This document shows positions 1 through 9,906 of a stretch of DNA of 64,000 nucleotides, piece by piece. Position 1 is the stretch's first letter. Each line of letters begins with the position of its first letter. The stretch comes from Rhizobium sp. CCGE 510. GTDB taxonomy: Bacteria > Pseudomonadota > Alphaproteobacteria > Rhizobiales > Rhizobiaceae. The stretch lies in contig NZ_AEYF01000044.1 of assembly GCF_000292525.1 (NCBI RefSeq), forward strand, positions 682,001 to 746,000, written 5' to 3'. The notes beneath the pieces are model-generated. The model saw only the letters and a program-made list of their open reading frames with translations. It was not told the origin of the DNA and made no database searches. The position numbers and the translations under genes are program-made.

Positions 1-922
1 TGCCGTCGACGGCCTTGACGTGATCGACGACGCGGCGCATCAGCCCCGCCTTGATCGGGAACCAGACGCGAATGTCGGATCCTTCCATCACCATCGGCTT
101 TGCGGGATCGGCAAGCGGCGGCTCGCCGCGCGGTTCGGAGGCGAGAAGGTGGCGGGTATATTCGTGTTTCGGATTGGCGAAGACTTCCTCGACCGTTCCG
201 GTTTCGACGATCTTGCCCTTGGTCATGACGCAAACGCGATCGGCGAATTTGCGCACAATGCCGAGATCATGGGTGATGAACAGCATCGACATGCCGTGCA
301 CGGCCTTCAACTGCCGGAGCAATTCGAGGATCTGCGCCTGCACGGTGACGTCGAGGGCGGTGGTCGGTTCGTCGGCGATCAGCAATTCCGGCCGGTTGGC
401 GAGTGCCATGGCGATCATGACGCGCTGACGCTGGCCGCCGGAGAGCTCGTGCGGATAGGCCTTCAAGCGCTTCTCCGGCTCGCGGATGCCGACCTGGTTC
501 AACAGTTCCAGTATGCGCTGGCGCGCCGGCTGGCCGGTGAGACCCTGATGCAGCGCCAGGATCTCGGCGATCTGCTTCTCAATCGAATGAAGCGGATTGA
601 GCGAGGTCATCGGCTCCTGGAAGATCATGGTGATATCGTTGCCGCGCACCTCGCGCAGCGCCCGTTCCGGCGCCTTCAGAAGATCCTTGCCCTTGAACAG
701 GATTTCGCCGGAGGGATGGCTTGCCGAGGGATAAGGCAAAAGCTTCAGGATCGAATTGGCCGAGACCGACTTGCCGGAGCCGGATTCGCCGACCAGCGCC
801 ACGACCTCGCCCTTGGCGATATCGAAGGAGATGTGGTCGACGGCGAGCGAGGTCTGGCCGCCCTGATGAAAGGCAACCGAGAGATCGCGGACGGAAAGCA
901 GCGGTCCTGTCATCTCACTCAT
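1..922 (-). CDS. yejF: Peptide ABC transporter ATP-binding protein (YejF-like), 3' end cut by window
   Basis: ATPase that would energise the YejABE peptide importer from the cytoplasmic face. About 307 codons are visible; the C-terminus runs off the left edge. Residues 41-48 form a Walker A (GESGSGKS), about 157-161 the ABC signature LSGGQ, and about 177-186 a Walker B (LLIADEPTT). The full E. coli-type YejF has two ABC modules in about 530 aa, so the second should lie outside the window. The ATG at 922 overlaps the yejE stop (ATGA), which indicates translational coupling. The family assignment rests on the gene order yejA-B-E-F; the peptide substrate is inferred. Confidence 0.88.
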   Translation of the reverse strand, partial: MSEMTGPLLSVRDLSVAFHQGGQTSLAVDHISFDIAKGEVVALVGESGSGKSVSANSILKLLPYPSASHPSGEILFKGKDLLKAPERALREVRGNDITMIFQEPMTSLNPLHSIEKQIAEILALHQGLTGQPARQRILELLNQVGIREPEKRLKAYPHELSGGQRQRVMIAMALANRPELLIADEPTTALDVTVQAQILELLRQLKAVHGMSMLFITHDLGIVRKFADRVCVMTKGKIVETGTVEEVFANPKHEYTRHLLASEPRGEPPLADPAKPMVMEGSDIRVWFPIKAGLMRRVVDHVKAVDG

Positions 923-2067
923 TGAAACGTCTTCCTCGGATCGAAGGCATCGCGCACGGCTTCGCCGATGAAGATCAGCAGGGACAGCATGATCGACATC
1001 GCAAAGAAGGCCGTCAGCCCGAGCCACGGCGCCTGCAGATTGCTTTTGCCCTGGGCGATCATTTCACCAAGCGAAGGGGAGCCAGGCGGCATGCCGAAGC
1101 CTAAGAAATCGAGCGAGGTCAGGGTTGTGATCGAGCCTGAGAGGATGAAGGGCAGGAAGGTCAGCGTCGCGACCATGGCGTTCGGCAGCAGGTGGCGCCA
1201 CATGATGGTGCGATTGTTGACGCCGAGCGCGCGGGCGGCGCGGACATATTCGAAATTGCGGGCACGCAGGAATTCGGCGCGCACGATGCCGACGAAGCCA
1301 ACCCAGGAAAAGAGCAGCATGATGCCGAGCAGCACGAAGAAGCCGGGCGGCAGGATGGCGGCGATGATCAGCAGGATGTAGAGCACCGGCATCGACGACC
1401 AGATCTCGATGAAGCGCTGCAACAGCAGATCGGTCCAGCCGCCGAAATAGCCCTGTACCGCACCCGCGGTCACGCCGATGACCGCCGAGCAGATGGTCAG
1501 CACCAGGCCGAAGAGCACCGATATGCGGAAACCGTAGATGACGCGTGCCAGCACGTCGCGGGCCTGGTCGTCGGTGCCGAGCCAGTTGAGATTGCCCAGC
1601 GTGCAATCCGGATCGTTCACGCCCTGCGGATAACCGGCGCAGCGTTCCTCCTTGGTCATCAGCCAGAAGGGGGCAGTCGGCGCCGAATGCGGAATGTTTG
1701 AGTTGACCGAGCGGTAGGAATAGCGGATCGGCGGCCAGACCATCCAGCCATTGGCATTGATCTCGTCCGATATCACCGAGGAACGATAGTCAGTCTCGGC
1801 GAGGAAGCCGCCGAACTTCTCCTCGGGATAGTCGATCAGAACCGGAAACAGGATCTCGCCCTTGTAGGAGGCGATGATCGGCCGGTCGTTGGCGAGGAAT
1901 TCGGCAAACAGGCTGAGGACGAACAGCAGCAGAAACAGCCACAGCGCCCAGTAACCGCGGCCGTTCGCCCGGAAATTCTGCCAGCGGCGAATGTTAGTCG
2001 GCGACAGCAGGCCCTTGCGCGGAGGCTTGACGGGTGTTGCGACAGCAGGATTTGCGGCGGCGTCCAT
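919..2067 (-). CDS. yejE: Peptide ABC transporter permease YejE
   Basis: Inner-membrane permease of 382 aa. One membrane segment lies near residues 38-60. A long periplasmic stretch follows, with the YejE-type sequence PVLIDYPEEKFGGF, and then a five-helix BPD_transp_1 core. The open frame extends well upstream of the ATG at 2067, but that ATG overlaps the yejB TGA by one base (TGATG) and gives the family's N-terminus. It works with YejB as the membrane channel. The whole set is co-oriented and tightly packed, consistent with one operon running yejA to yejF. Confidence 0.92.
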   Translation of the reverse strand: MDAAANPAVATPVKPPRKGLLSPTNIRRWQNFRANGRGYWALWLFLLLFVLSLFAEFLANDRPIIASYKGEILFPVLIDYPEEKFGGFLAETDYRSSVISDEINANGWMVWPPIRYSYRSVNSNIPHSAPTAPFWLMTKEERCAGYPQGVNDPDCTLGNLNWLGTDDQARDVLARVIYGFRISVLFGLVLTICSAVIGVTAGAVQGYFGGWTDLLLQRFIEIWSSMPVLYILLIIAAILPPGFFVLLGIMLLFSWVGFVGIVRAEFLRARNFEYVRAARALGVNNRTIMWRHLLPNAMVATLTFLPFILSGSITTLTSLDFLGFGMPPGSPSLGEMIAQGKSNLQAPWLGLTAFFAMSIMLSLLIFIGEAVRDAFDPRKTFQ

Positions 2068-3155
2068 CAGACATCCCTCCGCTCGAAATCGATGCGTGGA
2101 TCGATCCAGGTGTAGATCAGGTCGGAAACCAGGCTGACGACGAGGCCGAGCAGCGAGAAGATGTAGAGCGTGGCGAAGACGATCGGATAATCCCGGTTGA
2201 CGACCGAGAGATAGCCGAGACGGCCGAGGCCATCCAGCGAGAAAATGTTCTCGATCAGCAGCGAGCCGGTGAAGAAAGCCGAGATGAAGGCGCCGGGAAA
2301 CCCTGCGATGATGATCAGCATGGCGTTGCGGAAGACATGACCGTAGAGCACCTGCCGCTGGTTGAGGCCCTTGGCGCGGGCGGTGACCACATATTGCTTC
2401 TTGATCTCCTCGATGAACGAGTTCTTGGTCAGGAGCGTCGTCGTCGCGAAGGCCGACAGCGAAAGCGAGATCAGCGGCAAGGTGAGATGCCAGAAATAGT
2501 CGAGCGGCTTCTGCCACCAGGCCAGCTGGTCGAAATTATCGGAGACCAGGCCGCGCAGCGGAAACCAGTCGTAGAAGGAGCCGCCGGCGAAAAGCACGAT
2601 CAGCAGAATGCCGAAGAGGAAGCTCGGCACGGCGTAACCGACGACGATGACGCCCGACGTCCAGACATCGAAGGTCGATCCATCCTTGACCGCCTTGCGG
2701 ATGCCGAGCGGGATGGAAATCGCATAGGAGAAGATCAGGATCCAGATGCCGAGCGAGATCGACACAGGCAGCTTCTCCTTGACGAGTTCGAGCACCGAGG
2801 TATTGCGGAAGAAGCTTTCGCCGAAATCAAAGCGGATGTAATTCCACATCATCTCGCCGAAACGCGTCAGCGGCGGCTTGTCAAAGCCGAACTGCTTTTC
2901 GAGCTTGGCGATCAGCTCCGGATCGAGACCCTGGGCGCCGCGATATTTAGAGCCTTCGTCGTTACCGCCGCCGCCGAGGAGATCGCCACCGCCGGACAGG
3001 CGCTGGTCGGCACTGTCGGCCTGACCAGTCAATTGAGCGATCACCTGTTCGACGGGACCGCCGGGGGCAAACTGAATGACGGTGAAGGAAATCGCCATGA
3101 TGCCGATGATGGTCGGGATCATCAAAAGCAGACGGCGAAAGATATAGGCGCCCAT
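2067..3155 (-). CDS. yejB: Peptide ABC transporter permease YejB
   Basis: Inner-membrane permease of 362 aa. It starts MGAYIFRRLLLMIPTIIG, a first helix typical of DppB/YejB permeases. It has the conserved GGPVEQ motif near residues 32-37 and, near residue 70, the Gly/Asp-rich loop seen in YejB rather than DppB. The C-terminal half holds the helices of the binding-protein-dependent transport core. It lies between yejA (150-bp gap) and yejE (1-bp overlap). The importer family takes up peptides, including microcin C in enterobacteria; the substrate here is not known. Confidence 0.92.
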   Translation of the reverse strand: MGAYIFRRLLLMIPTIIGIMAISFTVIQFAPGGPVEQVIAQLTGQADSADQRLSGGGDLLGGGGNDEGSKYRGAQGLDPELIAKLEKQFGFDKPPLTRFGEMMWNYIRFDFGESFFRNTSVLELVKEKLPVSISLGIWILIFSYAISIPLGIRKAVKDGSTFDVWTSGVIVVGYAVPSFLFGILLIVLFAGGSFYDWFPLRGLVSDNFDQLAWWQKPLDYFWHLTLPLISLSLSAFATTTLLTKNSFIEEIKKQYVVTARAKGLNQRQVLYGHVFRNAMLIIIAGFPGAFISAFFTGSLLIENIFSLDGLGRLGYLSVVNRDYPIVFATLYIFSLLGLVVSLVSDLIYTWIDPRIDFERRDV

Positions 3156-3305
3156 CAGCCTTCAGCCTCCGGAAATGTTTTTCCTGTCTGCCCGCCGTCC
3201 AGTCCAATGCCGCTCAATCCGCCAGCCTTCCCTTGCCGGCACTGCCGACGTGTCGTGATTCGCTCGTGCCATTTGGAGCCCAGGGCCCCTGCATTGCAAG
3301 CCCGC

Positions 3306-5135
3306 TCATTTTGCCGCGGTCGACCACCAGGCATCGGGGAAGCCAAGGCTGTAGGCCGGAAACTCCGCCGGATGTGTGACGGTGTTCCAATAGGCGATGT
3401 TATAGGTATCGCGGTAAAACAGCGGAATGACGTAGTGATTTGCCAGCAAGACTCGGTCCATCGCCTTGATCGCAGCGACTTGTTCCTCGCGGTTCGGCGC
3501 GAATATAATCATGCGAATGAGTTCATCGACGGCCGGGTTGGCAATACCGGCATAATTGCGAGAACCCTGCTGGTTGACCGAGCCGGATCCCCAATAGTCG
3601 GCTTGTTCGTTGCCTGGATTCATCGTCTCCGCCCAGACATTCCAGATCATATCGTAATCAAAGCTGCGTTCGCGGTTGACAGCTTGCGAAGCGTCGACCG
3701 TCCGAACCCGCGCATCTATGCCGATTTTCTTAAGATTGCTGGCATAGGGCACCGCCCAGCGCTCCAACATCGGGCTCGACAACAATATCTCGAAACTCAT
3801 CGGCTGGCCGGTCTTGGTATTGACCATGCGATTGCCCTTCAGCTCCCAACCGGCTTCTTTCAGCAGAGCAATCGCCTTGCGGAGGTTGTCGCGGCTCTTC
3901 TGCGGATCGCCGCCGACGGGATTGGTGTACGGCGTCGTGAAGACCTCCGGCGGAATCTTGTCTTTCAGGCCTTGCAGTAATTCGAGTTCACGCCCCTGCG
4001 GCAGACCGGAGGAGGCGAGCTCGGTGTTCCAGAAATAGCTGTCGATGCGCTTGTAACTATTAAAGGCAACGGTGCGGTTCAGCTCCTCGAAATCGAGGCC
4101 ATAGTTGAGCGCCTCGCGAACTCGCTCATCCTTGAAGAGGTCACGCCGCATGTTGGGCACGAGCGCTTGCAGGATGCCGGTGGAGCGTAGCGGATTTGTG
4201 ACCTCTTGCTTCTTGACGCGTCCTTCCTTCACCGCGGGAAAATCATATCCCGTCGCCCAGCGGGCAGCCGTGGTCTCTTGCCAGTAGTCGCTGTTGCCAG
4301 CGCGAAAGGCTTCGAACTCCACATCCCGATCACCGAAATAGGTGTAGATGACGTTGCGGAAATTGTTCTGGCCGACATTCACATTGAGATCCTTGCCCCA
4401 ATAGTCGTCGCGCAGTTCATAACGGATCGTTGCGCCAGGCGAGAAGGACGCAATCTTATACGGCCCGGAACCCATCACCGGCTCCAGCGTCGTCTTGGTA
4501 ATGTCGCGCGGCTTGCCGTCCGGTCCGGGCGCTTCCCACCAATGTTTCGGCACGATCATCAACTGGCCGAGAATGTTTGGCAGTTCACGATTGTTCTTCT
4601 CGTCGAAGGTGAAGGTGACGTCACGCTCGCCGGTCTTTTCCGCCTTGACGACGTGATGGTAATAGTTGCCGGCCAGGGGGTTCAATTCCTTGGTCTTATC
4701 AAGGCTGAAGATGACGTCTTCGGGCGTCACCGGCTGACCATCTGCCCATTTTGCTTCCTTACGCAGGCGAAAGGTCGCGCTGGAGACGTCAGCGGGGTAG
4801 GATAGCCCCTCGGCAAGCAGACCGTAGGAGACCAGGAGTTCGTCATCGGCCGGCTTCATCAACGTGTCGTAAGCAAGCGACAGACCTATCGCTGTCTGGC
4901 CTTTTGCCAGCAGAGGATTGAAGGTGTCGAAGGCGCCGCTTGCGGAAAGACGCAGATCTCCGCCTTTCGGCGCATCGGGTTTGACGTAGTCGAAATGCGC
5001 AAAGCCCGGCTTGTACTTCATCTCGCTGATGACGGAGCTGCCGATCTGAAAGGGCTGGTCCTGACCCGTTGCCGTCATGGGCGCCAGGGCCCCCGCAAGC
5101 GATAGAAATACACCGATCTTCGACCACAGAGCCAT
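3306..5135 (-). CDS. yejA: Periplasmic peptide-binding protein YejA
   Basis: Family 5 extracellular solute-binding protein of 609 aa, the first gene of the yej operon. The N-terminus MALWSKIGVFLSLAGALAPM is a Sec signal peptide, cleaved around residues 24-25 before QDQPF. The mature protein has the SBP_bac_5 features of YejA, for example the FDTFNP stretch near residues 68-73 and a long peptide-binding core. It would deliver peptides to YejBE in the periplasm. The start at 5135 gives a complete signal peptide. The 150 bp between it and yejB hold no obvious gene. Confidence 0.92.
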   Translation of the reverse strand: MALWSKIGVFLSLAGALAPMTATGQDQPFQIGSSVISEMKYKPGFAHFDYVKPDAPKGGDLRLSASGAFDTFNPLLAKGQTAIGLSLAYDTLMKPADDELLVSYGLLAEGLSYPADVSSATFRLRKEAKWADGQPVTPEDVIFSLDKTKELNPLAGNYYHHVVKAEKTGERDVTFTFDEKNNRELPNILGQLMIVPKHWWEAPGPDGKPRDITKTTLEPVMGSGPYKIASFSPGATIRYELRDDYWGKDLNVNVGQNNFRNVIYTYFGDRDVEFEAFRAGNSDYWQETTAARWATGYDFPAVKEGRVKKQEVTNPLRSTGILQALVPNMRRDLFKDERVREALNYGLDFEELNRTVAFNSYKRIDSYFWNTELASSGLPQGRELELLQGLKDKIPPEVFTTPYTNPVGGDPQKSRDNLRKAIALLKEAGWELKGNRMVNTKTGQPMSFEILLSSPMLERWAVPYASNLKKIGIDARVRTVDASQAVNRERSFDYDMIWNVWAETMNPGNEQADYWGSGSVNQQGSRNYAGIANPAVDELIRMIIFAPNREEQVAAIKAMDRVLLANHYVIPLFYRDTYNIAYWNTVTHPAEFPAYSLGFPDAWWSTAAK

Positions 5136-5411
5136 TCAAGCTTCCCCTGATTATTGGTGGTTCGACAATACGAAAAATACCGGCGAAAAACAGGAGAGAG
5201 TTTGGTTTTTGCCGGGCACGCGAAAATTTCAGCCATCGGAGCGTGTCACGGCATCGCCTCTTCGAGCCGCCTCGCAATTTGAGGCACAACGCCCCGCGGC
5301 GATCCGCCACCGGCTCCTCTTGCGGCCATCCGGCAAAACATCGATTCACCAAAATCGCTTTTCACGATAGGCTCGACGCAAATCACTTCGGCGGTGGTTC
5401 AAGGAAACAAT

Positions 5412-6488
5412 ATGGCTTTCGGCTTCGCACAGGCTTTCAGGACATTCGGTAAACTGACGCTTGCCGGCGCAATCGGCGCAGGCCTTGCCGCCGGCGATGT
5501 CGGCGCTGAGCAGAAGACGCCGAGCCCCGGCAGCGCCAAAGGCCAGTTCGGCGCCGTCAGCCTGCCGACCCAGGGATCGGCGCAGCCGATCGGCTTTTAC
5601 GCCAAGGGCTGCATGACGGGGGCGGTGGCGCTGCCGACCGACGGGCCGACCTGGGAGGCGATGCGGCTTTCGCGCAATCGCCGCTGGGGCAATCCGGCGA
5701 TGATTTCGCTGCTCGAACGTCTTTCTGAGGACGGGGCCAAATATGCCGGCTGGCCGGGTCTTCTCGTCGGCGATATTGCGCAGCCGCGCGGCGGGCCGAT
5801 GTTCAACGGTCATGCCTCGCACCAGATCGGCCTCGATGCCGATGTCTGGTTCACGCCGATGCCGGCGCGCCGCATGTCGGCCAAGGAGCGCGAGGACCTG
5901 CCGTTCACCACCATGCTGCAGAAAGACAAGTTTCTGACCGTCGACCCGAACGTGTGGACGCAATCGCGGGCGCGGCTGTTAATGCTGGCGGCAAGCTATC
6001 CCGAGGTGCAGCGCATCTTCGTCAACCCGGCGATCAAGAAGAAGATGTGCGACACCTGGACGGGGGATCGCACCAATCTCGGCAAGCTTCGGCCGGAATA
6101 CGGCCATGACTCGCATTTCCACATCCGCATCAAATGCCCGGCCGGTGCGGCCGGATGCACGCCGCAGGCCCCTGTGGCTGCCGGCGATGGCTGCGACAAG
6201 TCGCTCGCCTGGTGGTTCACGCCGGCCCCCTGGGCGCCGCCGAAACCGCCGAACCCCGGTGCCAAGCCACCGAAGCCGCCGCGCGAGATGATGGTTTCGG
6301 ATTTGCCGAAGGCCTGCGCCAGCGTGCTCGATGCGGCTGCCGTCGCCTCGATGCAGGCGGCCACCTATGGCGGGCCTTCCGCCGCGAGCGCGCTTACCGC
6401 CGCTCCGGCAGCAGAGCCGGCCGCCGATCCCGACGGGACACTGCCGGATGTCGGCCCGGTCCCGAACGACAAGCCGGCGATGCAATGA
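5412..6488 (+). CDS. mepA: Penicillin-insensitive murein endopeptidase MepA
   Basis: Zinc peptidase of the LAS/M74 family that cuts D-Ala-mDAP cross-links in peptidoglycan. It has 358 aa and an N-terminal signal peptide (helix around residues 10-28). The metal-binding motifs are visible: GHASHQIGLD at about 133-142 (HxxxxxxxD) and HDSHFH at about 232-237 (HxH). A Pro-rich insert (APPKPPNPGAKPPKPP) follows, and the C-terminus is Ala/Pro-rich. I prefer the ATG at 5412, which has AAGGAA seven bases upstream, over a GTG six codons earlier. It is divergent from yejA across about 275 bp in which I recognise no site. Confidence 0.9.
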   Translation: MAFGFAQAFRTFGKLTLAGAIGAGLAAGDVGAEQKTPSPGSAKGQFGAVSLPTQGSAQPIGFYAKGCMTGAVALPTDGPTWEAMRLSRNRRWGNPAMISLLERLSEDGAKYAGWPGLLVGDIAQPRGGPMFNGHASHQIGLDADVWFTPMPARRMSAKEREDLPFTTMLQKDKFLTVDPNVWTQSRARLLMLAASYPEVQRIFVNPAIKKKMCDTWTGDRTNLGKLRPEYGHDSHFHIRIKCPAGAAGCTPQAPVAAGDGCDKSLAWWFTPAPWAPPKPPNPGAKPPKPPREMMVSDLPKACASVLDAAAVASMQAATYGGPSAASALTAAPAAEPAADPDGTLPDVGPVPNDKPAMQ

Positions 6489-6576
6489 ATAAGACCCGGG
6501 GTGCGCTGTCTTTCAAATGGCAAACTCTTGATATAGAAGCGGTCAAATCGATTGAATTGTTCGGGCGGAGGGGTTG

Positions 6577-6957
6577 ATGGCCGGCGGCAAATGCCTTGCA
6601 TTGATTGCGCATGACCAAAAGAAAGACGACATGGCGGATTTCGCCCGTGCCCACAGGGACATTCTCTCCCGCTGGAAGATCGTCGCCACCGGCGCGACCG
6701 GCGGGCGCGTGCTCGACGCCGCCCCGGATCTCGACGTCACCAGGCTGAAAAGCGGACCGCTCGGCGGCGATCAACAGATCGGCGCGCTGATTTCGACCGG
6801 CGAGGTCGACGCCCTGATCTTCTTCGTCGACCCCCTGACGCCGATGCCGCACGATGTCGACGTCAAGGCGCTGATGCGGCTCGCCATCTTTTACGATATT
6901 CCGATGGCGCTCAACCACGCGACCGCTATAAAACTTCTTCCCACACTCGAAGCCTGA
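6577..6957 (+). CDS. mgsA: Methylglyoxal synthase
   Basis: Converts dihydroxyacetone phosphate to methylglyoxal and phosphate, a bypass of lower glycolysis. It has 126 aa, slightly shorter than the E. coli enzyme. The phosphate-binding segment TGATGGRV lies at about 44-51 and GPLGGDQQIGA at about 63-73. The catalytic-region sequence FFVDPLTPMPHDVDVKAL lies around 85-102. ATG 6577 follows GGAGGGG with good spacing; a TTG immediately before it is unlikely. glk lies 17 bp downstream, so the two glycolytic genes are probably cotranscribed. Confidence 0.93.
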   Translation: MAGGKCLALIAHDQKKDDMADFARAHRDILSRWKIVATGATGGRVLDAAPDLDVTRLKSGPLGGDQQIGALISTGEVDALIFFVDPLTPMPHDVDVKALMRLAIFYDIPMALNHATAIKLLPTLEA

Positions 6958-6974
6958 TCAGCACGGAACCGGCC

Positions 6975-8000
6975 ATGCCAAAACCGAACAACAGCACCGC
7001 TCCGCTGCCTTTCCCGATCCTGATCGGCGATATCGGCGGCACGAATGCCCGCTTCTCCATCCTGACCGATGCCTATGCCGAGCCGAAGCAGTTTCCGAAC
7101 GTGCGCACGGCGGATTTCGCGACGATCGACGAAGCGATCCAGCAAGGCGTGCTCGACAAGACAGCCGTGCAGCCGCGTTCGGCGATCCTTGCCGTCGCCG
7201 GCCCGATCAGCGACGACGAGATCCCGCTGACCAATTGCGACTGGGTGGTGCGGCCAGAGACGATGATCGAGGGCCTCGGCATGGAGGACGTGCTCGTCGT
7301 CAACGATTTCGAGGCGCAGGCGCTGGCAGTCGCCGCCCTTTCGGATGAGAACCGCGAACGCATCGGCGACGCCACCGGCGACATGATCGCGTCCCGCGTC
7401 GTGCTCGGACCGGGCACCGGGCTCGGCGTCGGCGGGCTGGTGCATGCCCAGCATAGCTGGATCCCGGTTCCCGGCGAAGGCGGCCATGTCGATCTCGGAC
7501 CGCGCAGCAAACGCGACTATCAAATCTTCCCCCATATCGAGACGATCGAAGGCCGCGTCTCGGCCGAGCAGATCCTTTGCGGGCGCGGCCTCGTCAACCT
7601 CTACCATGCCATCTGCGTGGTCGACGGCATCCAGCCGACGATGAAGGATCCGGCCGACATCACCTCGCACGCGCTTGCCGGCAGCGACAAGGCGGCCGTT
7701 GAGACCGTCTCGCTGTTTGCCACCTATCTCGGCCGGGTGGCGGGCGATATGGCGATGGTTTTCATGGCGCGCGGCGGTGTCTATCTGTCCGGCGGCATCT
7801 CGCAGAAGATCCTCCCGGCGCTGAAGAGACCGGAATTCCGCCTCGCCTTCGAGGACAAGGCGCCGCATACGGCGCTGCTTCGCACCATTCCGACCTATGT
7901 GGTGACGCATCCGCTGGCAGCGCTTGCCGGGCTTTCCTCCTATGCGCGCATGCCGGCGAATTTCGGCGTCTCGACGGAAGGCCGCCGCTGGCGGCGTTAG
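6975..8000 (+). CDS. glk: Glucokinase
   Basis: ATP-dependent glucose phosphorylation by the bacterial Glk (ROK-independent, PF02685) family; 341 aa. The phosphate-binding loop GDIGGTNAR is at 18-26, the sugar-binding region ENR/NDFEAQA around 110-117, and the glucose-binding motif PGEGGHVDLG near 163-172. It sits 17 bp after mgsA and upstream of an exporter and dapB, a rhizobial gene order. Complete and unremarkable. Confidence 0.94.
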   Translation: MPKPNNSTAPLPFPILIGDIGGTNARFSILTDAYAEPKQFPNVRTADFATIDEAIQQGVLDKTAVQPRSAILAVAGPISDDEIPLTNCDWVVRPETMIEGLGMEDVLVVNDFEAQALAVAALSDENRERIGDATGDMIASRVVLGPGTGLGVGGLVHAQHSWIPVPGEGGHVDLGPRSKRDYQIFPHIETIEGRVSAEQILCGRGLVNLYHAICVVDGIQPTMKDPADITSHALAGSDKAAVETVSLFATYLGRVAGDMAMVFMARGGVYLSGGISQKILPALKRPEFRLAFEDKAPHTALLRTIPTYVVTHPLAALAGLSSYARMPANFGVSTEGRRWRR

Positions 8001-8103
8001 CGTTAGCCCCGTCTAGCCAAACCAATCCTAACTCTTTATAGACCCCGGCAAAAGTGCGCGTCGCCTCCGCGGCGCGCTTGGTCCGAGACAGGAAACCTCA
8101 TTT

Positions 8104-9891
8104 TTGGAAGCGGCGGAAACGAGAACGCAGAGCGTCAGCAGCGATACCGTAACCGGCATCCTGAAGCGCATCATCGCTGAAAACGGCCGCGACCATCTCT
8201 GGGGCTATGTCTTTGCGATTGCCTGTCTGATCGTGGTGGCGCTTTCGACGGCGTTTACCGCCTGGATCATGCGAGCGATCATCGACGAAGCCTTCGCCAA
8301 CCGGCGCGCCGACGTCGTCTGGATCATCTGTCTTTCGATCTTCATCGCCTTCGTGTTGCGCGGTTTTGCCAGTTACGGCCAGGCGGTGGCGCTGTCCAAG
8401 GTCGGCAATGATATCGTCGCGCGTTACCAGCGCCGGCTCTATTCGCATCTGATGTCACTTTCGGTCGGCTTCTTCAGCGAAGCGCGCTCTGCCCATATCG
8501 CCGCGCAGGTGAGCCAGAACGTCAGCGGCATTCGCGACGTACTCAACCTGACGATCACCTCGACGGTGCGCGACCTGCTGACTTTCGTTTCGCTGCTCGC
8601 GGTGATGATCCTCCAGGATCCATTGCTCAGCCTTGCGGTGTTCATCATGGCCCCGCCGCTGCTTTATGCGCTGCGTTATGTTTCCAAGCGGCTGCGCTCG
8701 GCGACGCGCGAGGCGGTGCATTTGAACAGCCACGTTCTCGGCGCCATGCAGGAGACGATCCAGGGCATCGCCATCGTGAAAGCCTTCACGATGGAAGACG
8801 AACTGGAACGCAAGGTCACCAAGCTCATCAAGGGTGCCGAAAACAGGGCGAACCGGATTGCCCGGCTTTCCGAACGCACTTCGCCGCTGACCGAGAGTTT
8901 CGCAGGCTTTGCCGTCGCCAGCGTGCTGGCCTATGCCGCCTACCGCTCGATCTACTACAATGTGCCGCCCGGCGCCTTTTTCTCCTTCGTCACGGCGCTG
9001 CTGCTTGCCTATGACCCGGCCCGCCGGCTTGCCCGCCTGCAGGTGCAGATGGAGCGTGCCGTCGTCAATGCGCGGATGATCTACGAATTGCTCGACATGG
9101 AGCCGCGCCAGCGCGACCTGCCGGATGCCCAGCCGCTGACGGTGACGCAAGCCAGGATCGAATTCCGCAACGTTTCCTTCGGCTATGGCAGCGAGAGTGT
9201 GTTGAGCGGTGTGAGCTTCATCGCCGAGGGCGGCGGGACCACGGCGCTGGTCGGTCCTTCGGGGGCCGGCAAATCCACCGTCATCAACCTCATTCCGCGC
9301 TTTTACGATCCGCGCGAGGGCGAGATCCTGATCGACGGGCAGGACATTGCCCACATCACCAAGAAGTCGCTGCGCCATCAGCTCGCCTATGTCTCGCAGC
9401 AGCCCTACCTGTTCGAGGGCACGATCCGCGACAATATCCGCTACGGCCGGCCGGAAGCGACCGATGCCGAGGTGGAAGAAGCGGCCCGGCTTGCCTATGC
9501 GCATGATTTCATCTCAGCGCAGCCGCAGGGTTACGAAACCCCGGTCGGCGAAAACGGCGTGACGCTTTCCGGCGGCCAACGCCAGCGGCTGTCGATCGCC
9601 CGTGCGCTGGTGCGCAATGCGCCGATCCTGCTTCTCGACGAGGCGACCTCCGCCCTCGACACCGAATCCGAGGCGGCTGTGCAGAAGGCGCTCGACGAGG
9701 CGATGACCGGCCGCACCGTCGTCGTCATCGCCCACCGGCTTTCGACCGTGGTGCGCGCCGACAAGATCGTCGTCATGCAGCAGGGCCGCGTCGTCGAGGA
9801 AGGCAATCACGAGACGCTTGCGAAGGTCAGCGACGGCCTTTACGCTCGCCTCAACAATCTGCAGAGGCCTTCGGCCTCCGATACAAACTGA
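8104..9891 (+). CDS. MsbA-like ABC exporter (fused membrane and ATPase domains)
   Basis: Half-transporter of 595 aa that would act as a homodimer in the inner membrane. A six-helix ABC_membrane domain covers about 35-330. The ATPase domain has Walker A GPSGAGKST at about 383-391, signature LSGGQRQRL at about 488-496, and Walker B ILLLDEATSALD from about 508. The start is a TTG at 8104 with GGAAA eight bases upstream; no in-frame ATG exists near it. Family members flip lipid A, lipids or drugs; the substrate cannot be read from sequence. It lies between glk and dapB, 15 bp before dapB. Confidence 0.9.
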   Translation: MEAAETRTQSVSSDTVTGILKRIIAENGRDHLWGYVFAIACLIVVALSTAFTAWIMRAIIDEAFANRRADVVWIICLSIFIAFVLRGFASYGQAVALSKVGNDIVARYQRRLYSHLMSLSVGFFSEARSAHIAAQVSQNVSGIRDVLNLTITSTVRDLLTFVSLLAVMILQDPLLSLAVFIMAPPLLYALRYVSKRLRSATREAVHLNSHVLGAMQETIQGIAIVKAFTMEDELERKVTKLIKGAENRANRIARLSERTSPLTESFAGFAVASVLAYAAYRSIYYNVPPGAFFSFVTALLLAYDPARRLARLQVQMERAVVNARMIYELLDMEPRQRDLPDAQPLTVTQARIEFRNVSFGYGSESVLSGVSFIAEGGGTTALVGPSGAGKSTVINLIPRFYDPREGEILIDGQDIAHITKKSLRHQLAYVSQQPYLFEGTIRDNIRYGRPEATDAEVEEAARLAYAHDFISAQPQGYETPVGENGVTLSGGQRQRLSIARALVRNAPILLLDEATSALDTESEAAVQKALDEAMTGRTVVVIAHRLSTVVRADKIVVMQQGRVVEEGNHETLAKVSDGLYARLNNLQRPSASDTN

Positions 9892-9906
9892 CCTGGTGAG
9901 CCTGAC

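Noticed and set aside
3155..3346. A 63-codon minus-strand frame between yejA and yejB
   Set aside because: It overlaps the yejA 3' end in another frame and has no ribosome site or recognisable sequence.
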